DNA of 7,085 bases from positions 1-7,085 of the forward strand of contig CAZGQY010000202.1 of assembly GCA_964528035.1 (NCBI GenBank), written 5' to 3'. Origin of the DNA: CAZGQY01 sp964528035 (GTDB taxonomy: Bacteria; Pseudomonadota; Gammaproteobacteria; Methylococcales; UBA1147). The notes beneath the pieces were generated by a model. That model made no database searches and had not been told where the DNA came from. It saw nothing but the letters and a program-made list of their open reading frames with translations. Positions 5,086 through 7,085 of this stretch are shown here, in pieces; position 1 is the first letter of the stretch; the number at the start of each line of letters is the position of its first letter. Made by a program: the position numbers and the translations under genes.

Positions 5086-6909
5086 TTAAGCGATTGCTGC
5101 TCGCATGGCACGTTTCCTTTCATGCTCCAAAAGCATCTTTTTCCTGATTCGAATCGACGCTGGGGTGACTTCAACCAACTCATCATCATCAATAAATTCC
5201 AGTGATTGTTCCAATGTCAGCGTCTGAACGCTGGTCAGTATCATATTTTCATCTGTCCCGGCAGCACGTATATTCGTCAACTGCTTAGCCTTTGTCGGAT
5301 TGACGATTAAGTCATTCGATCTTGAGTGCAAACCGACGACCATTCCCTCATAGACCTCCTCGCCAGGTTGCAGTAACAATCGACCACGCTCCTGTAAATT
5401 GAATAACGCGAAAGTCAAAACCTTTCCAGCGGTATTGGATACTAATACCCCATTTATACGCCGCCCTACGTCACCTTCCGTCAACTTACCATAACGCTCG
5501 AATACATGGTACAACATACCGGAACCGGAAGTTGCCGTTAGAAACTCTGTCTGATAACCAATAAGTCCACGCGACGGCATAATATATTCCAGGCGAACCC
5601 GCCCCCGTCCATCGGGTACCATATTTTGCAGTTCTGCTTTGCGTTGCCCAAAGCTTTCCATAATCGTACCCTGGTGAATATCCTCTACCTCTACGGTTAC
5701 ATATTCGTAAGGCTCACATAATTTCCCATCTATTTCCTTAAGAATTACTTCAGGCCTGGAGATACCCAGTTCATAACCTTCCCGACGCATATTCTCGATC
5801 AGAATCGACAAATGCAATTCACCCCGACCCGATACTTTAAAGCGATCAGGATCATCGGTATCTTCAACTCGTAAAGCAACATTGTGCTGCAATTCACGCA
5901 TCAGTCGTTCGCGAATCTGTCTTGAGGTAATAAACTTACCTTCTCGGCCTGCAAACGGAGACTTATTGACCTGGAACATCATACTAATAGTGGGTTCATC
6001 AACGGTTAACGGTGGCAAAGGCTCAACCGTGTCAGGCGCACAAAGTGTGTCAGAAATTCGCAGGTTTTCTACCCCGGTAAATGAGACAATATCGCCCGCT
6101 ACTGCATGCTCTACCTGTACTTTCTCCAAGCCATGGAATCCGAATATCTGCAATAACTTAACATTTCGCTGCTCACCATCTGATCCTACCAAAACAAGGC
6201 CGGATTGCTTCCTCAACTCGCCACGCGAAATTCTGCCGATTCCAATCACCCCAACATAAGAACTGTAATCCAGGCTACTCACTTGCATCTGCAGAGGCCC
6301 ATCCCGATCCACATCAGGAGCCATAACCTGATCGCGAATGGTTTCAAACAAGGGTGTCATATCGCCGTTGGATACATCAGAATCCAAGCCAGCATAGCCT
6401 TCTAATGCCGAAGCATAAACAATTGGAAAATCGAGTTGCTCATCAGTTGCGTCCAGGCGATCAAACAAGTCGAAGGTCTGATCGACCACCCAGTCTGGCC
6501 TGGCACCCTGCCTGTCCACTTTATTAATGACCACAATGGGATTCAAACCCAGAGCAAAAGCCTTCTGTGTAACAAAACGAGTCTGTGGCATTGGACCATC
6601 AACCGCATCAACCAGCAGCAACACCGAATCAACCATGGACAGTATTCGTTCGACTTCACCACCAAAATCCGCATGCCCCGGTGTATCGACAATATTTATT
6701 CTGTAGCCCTGCCACTCAATTGCGGTATTCTTGGCCAAAATAGTAATCCCGCGTTCTTTTTCCAGATCATTGGAATCCATGACCCGTTCGACAGGCTTCT
6801 CGTGCGCGGAAAATGTCCCGGACTGCTGCATTAACTGGTCAACCAGCGTTGTTTTACCGTGGTCAACGTGGGCGATGATAGCGATGTTTCTAATGTTGTT
6901 TATAGACAC
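5086..6909 (-). CDS. typA: Translational GTPase TypA/BipA
   Basis: Ribosome-associated GTPase of the EF-G/LepA family, needed for growth at low temperature and under stress and linked to 50S subunit assembly. At 607 aa it is full length. GTPase motifs are clear: G1 AHVDHGKT (13-20), switch I RGITI (53-57), G3 DTPGH (75-79), G4 NKVD (129-132) and G5 SA (167-168). The rest is the EF-G-like domain II, alpha-beta domains and BipA-specific C-terminus, including GRGELHLSILIENMRREGYE, PSRGLIGYQTEF and the basic tail. The start is GTG (6907-6909); no in-frame ATG gives the expected N-terminus, and family members begin at about this point. No Shine-Dalgarno is evident. It is transcribed alone, towards the Rsm RNA, and no intrinsic terminator is visible after its stop. 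Confidence 0.97.
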   Translation of the reverse strand: MSINNIRNIAIIAHVDHGKTTLVDQLMQQSGTFSAHEKPVERVMDSNDLEKERGITILAKNTAIEWQGYRINIVDTPGHADFGGEVERILSMVDSVLLLVDAVDGPMPQTRFVTQKAFALGLNPIVVINKVDRQGARPDWVVDQTFDLFDRLDATDEQLDFPIVYASALEGYAGLDSDVSNGDMTPLFETIRDQVMAPDVDRDGPLQMQVSSLDYSSYVGVIGIGRISRGELRKQSGLVLVGSDGEQRNVKLLQIFGFHGLEKVQVEHAVAGDIVSFTGVENLRISDTLCAPDTVEPLPPLTVDEPTISMMFQVNKSPFAGREGKFITSRQIRERLMRELQHNVALRVEDTDDPDRFKVSGRGELHLSILIENMRREGYELGISRPEVILKEIDGKLCEPYEYVTVEVEDIHQGTIMESFGQRKAELQNMVPDGRGRVRLEYIMPSRGLIGYQTEFLTATSGSGMLYHVFERYGKLTEGDVGRRINGVLVSNTAGKVLTFALFNLQERGRLLLQPGEEVYEGMVVGLHSRSNDLIVNPTKAKQLTNIRAAGTDENMILTSVQTLTLEQSLEFIDDDELVEVTPASIRIRKKMLLEHERKRAMRAAIA

Positions 6910-6934
6910 AATAGTAAAGAATTTGTAAAGGTTT

Positions 6935-6948
6935 CCGATCCAGATCGG
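6935..6948. promoter_or_regulatory. Palindrome in the typA 5' leader
   Basis: CCGATC (6935-6940) and GATCGG (6943-6948) form a 14-bp near-continuous palindrome, 26-39 bp upstream of the typA GTG and inside the transcript predicted from the promoter at 6986-6991. With a 2-nt centre it resembles a protein-binding site more than an RNA hairpin. Confidence 0.3.
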
Positions 6949-6985
6949 CGCAAATTATTTACACCAGCATCAGGGCTAACCGGTT

Positions 6986-6993
6986 ATTATAGC
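6986..6993 (-). promoter_or_regulatory. Extended -10 promoter of typA
   Basis: On the minus strand TATAAT (6986-6991) is a perfect -10 box preceded by TGC, an extended -10 motif. No strong -35 box lies 16-18 bp upstream, which extended -10 promoters tolerate. Transcription would begin near 6979, leaving a leader of about 70 nt. The remaining sequence to 7085 shows no gene I can support. Confidence 0.6.
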
Positions 6994-7085
6994 AGATAAC
7001 ATTGAAACACTCTTTCGACTGAGAAGGTTGTCCACGGCGAAACGGTTCTAAACTTCTTGACACGAGGATTTCATTCGTGGTGGTT

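Noticed and set aside
5882..6834. Several open frames antisense to typA
   Set aside because: All lie within the well-supported typA gene on the other strand and show no independent evidence.

Overview
The window reads as chromosomal DNA of a gammaproteobacterium of the Pseudomonas/Cellvibrio/Hahella type. The evidence is the close resemblance of the encoded His proteins and TypA/BipA to the pseudomonad forms as I remember them, monofunctional hisB, unfused hisI and hisE, and a GacA-box-driven Rsm-type small RNA. Base composition is moderate and the gaps between genes are AT-rich. I cannot name the genus.

Layout, left to right. Positions 1-586 carry no gene. They hold a 160-bp hairpin-like element with terminal inverted repeats (158-317, probably a MITE), the right end of a second, nearly identical copy at the window edge (1-51), and a short hairpin (408-427). 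Positions 587-4371 hold six histidine-biosynthesis genes, all on the minus strand, in transcription order hisB, hisH, hisA, hisF, hisI, hisE. HisH and HisF form the IGP synthase, HisA makes its substrate PRFAR, HisE and HisI carry out the two steps before HisA, and HisB acts on the IGP product. hisG, hisD and hisC are not in the window. A 222-bp gap separates hisB from hisH, a 33-bp gap lies between hisH and hisA, a 67-bp gap lies between hisA and hisF, and hisF-hisI-hisE are packed with overlap or near-overlap.

Positions 4372-5085 contain no convincing protein gene. The first part is the upstream region of hisB, with several hairpins and a weak promoter. The second part, on the plus strand, holds the most interesting feature of the window. 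An almost perfect GacA/UvrY box (4816-4833) lies about 64 bp upstream of a roughly 125-nt RNA gene (about 4888-5012). That RNA has seven GGA motifs, two of them in hairpin loops, and ends in a GGA-looped terminator-like hairpin. This is the architecture of RsmZ/RsmY/CsrB RNAs, which sequester the translational regulator CsrA/RsmA.

Positions 5086-6909 (minus) encode the translational GTPase TypA/BipA, starting at GTG, with a good extended -10 promoter at 6986-6991. TypA is convergent with the small RNA. The last ~90 bases (6992-7085) show no gene that I can support.
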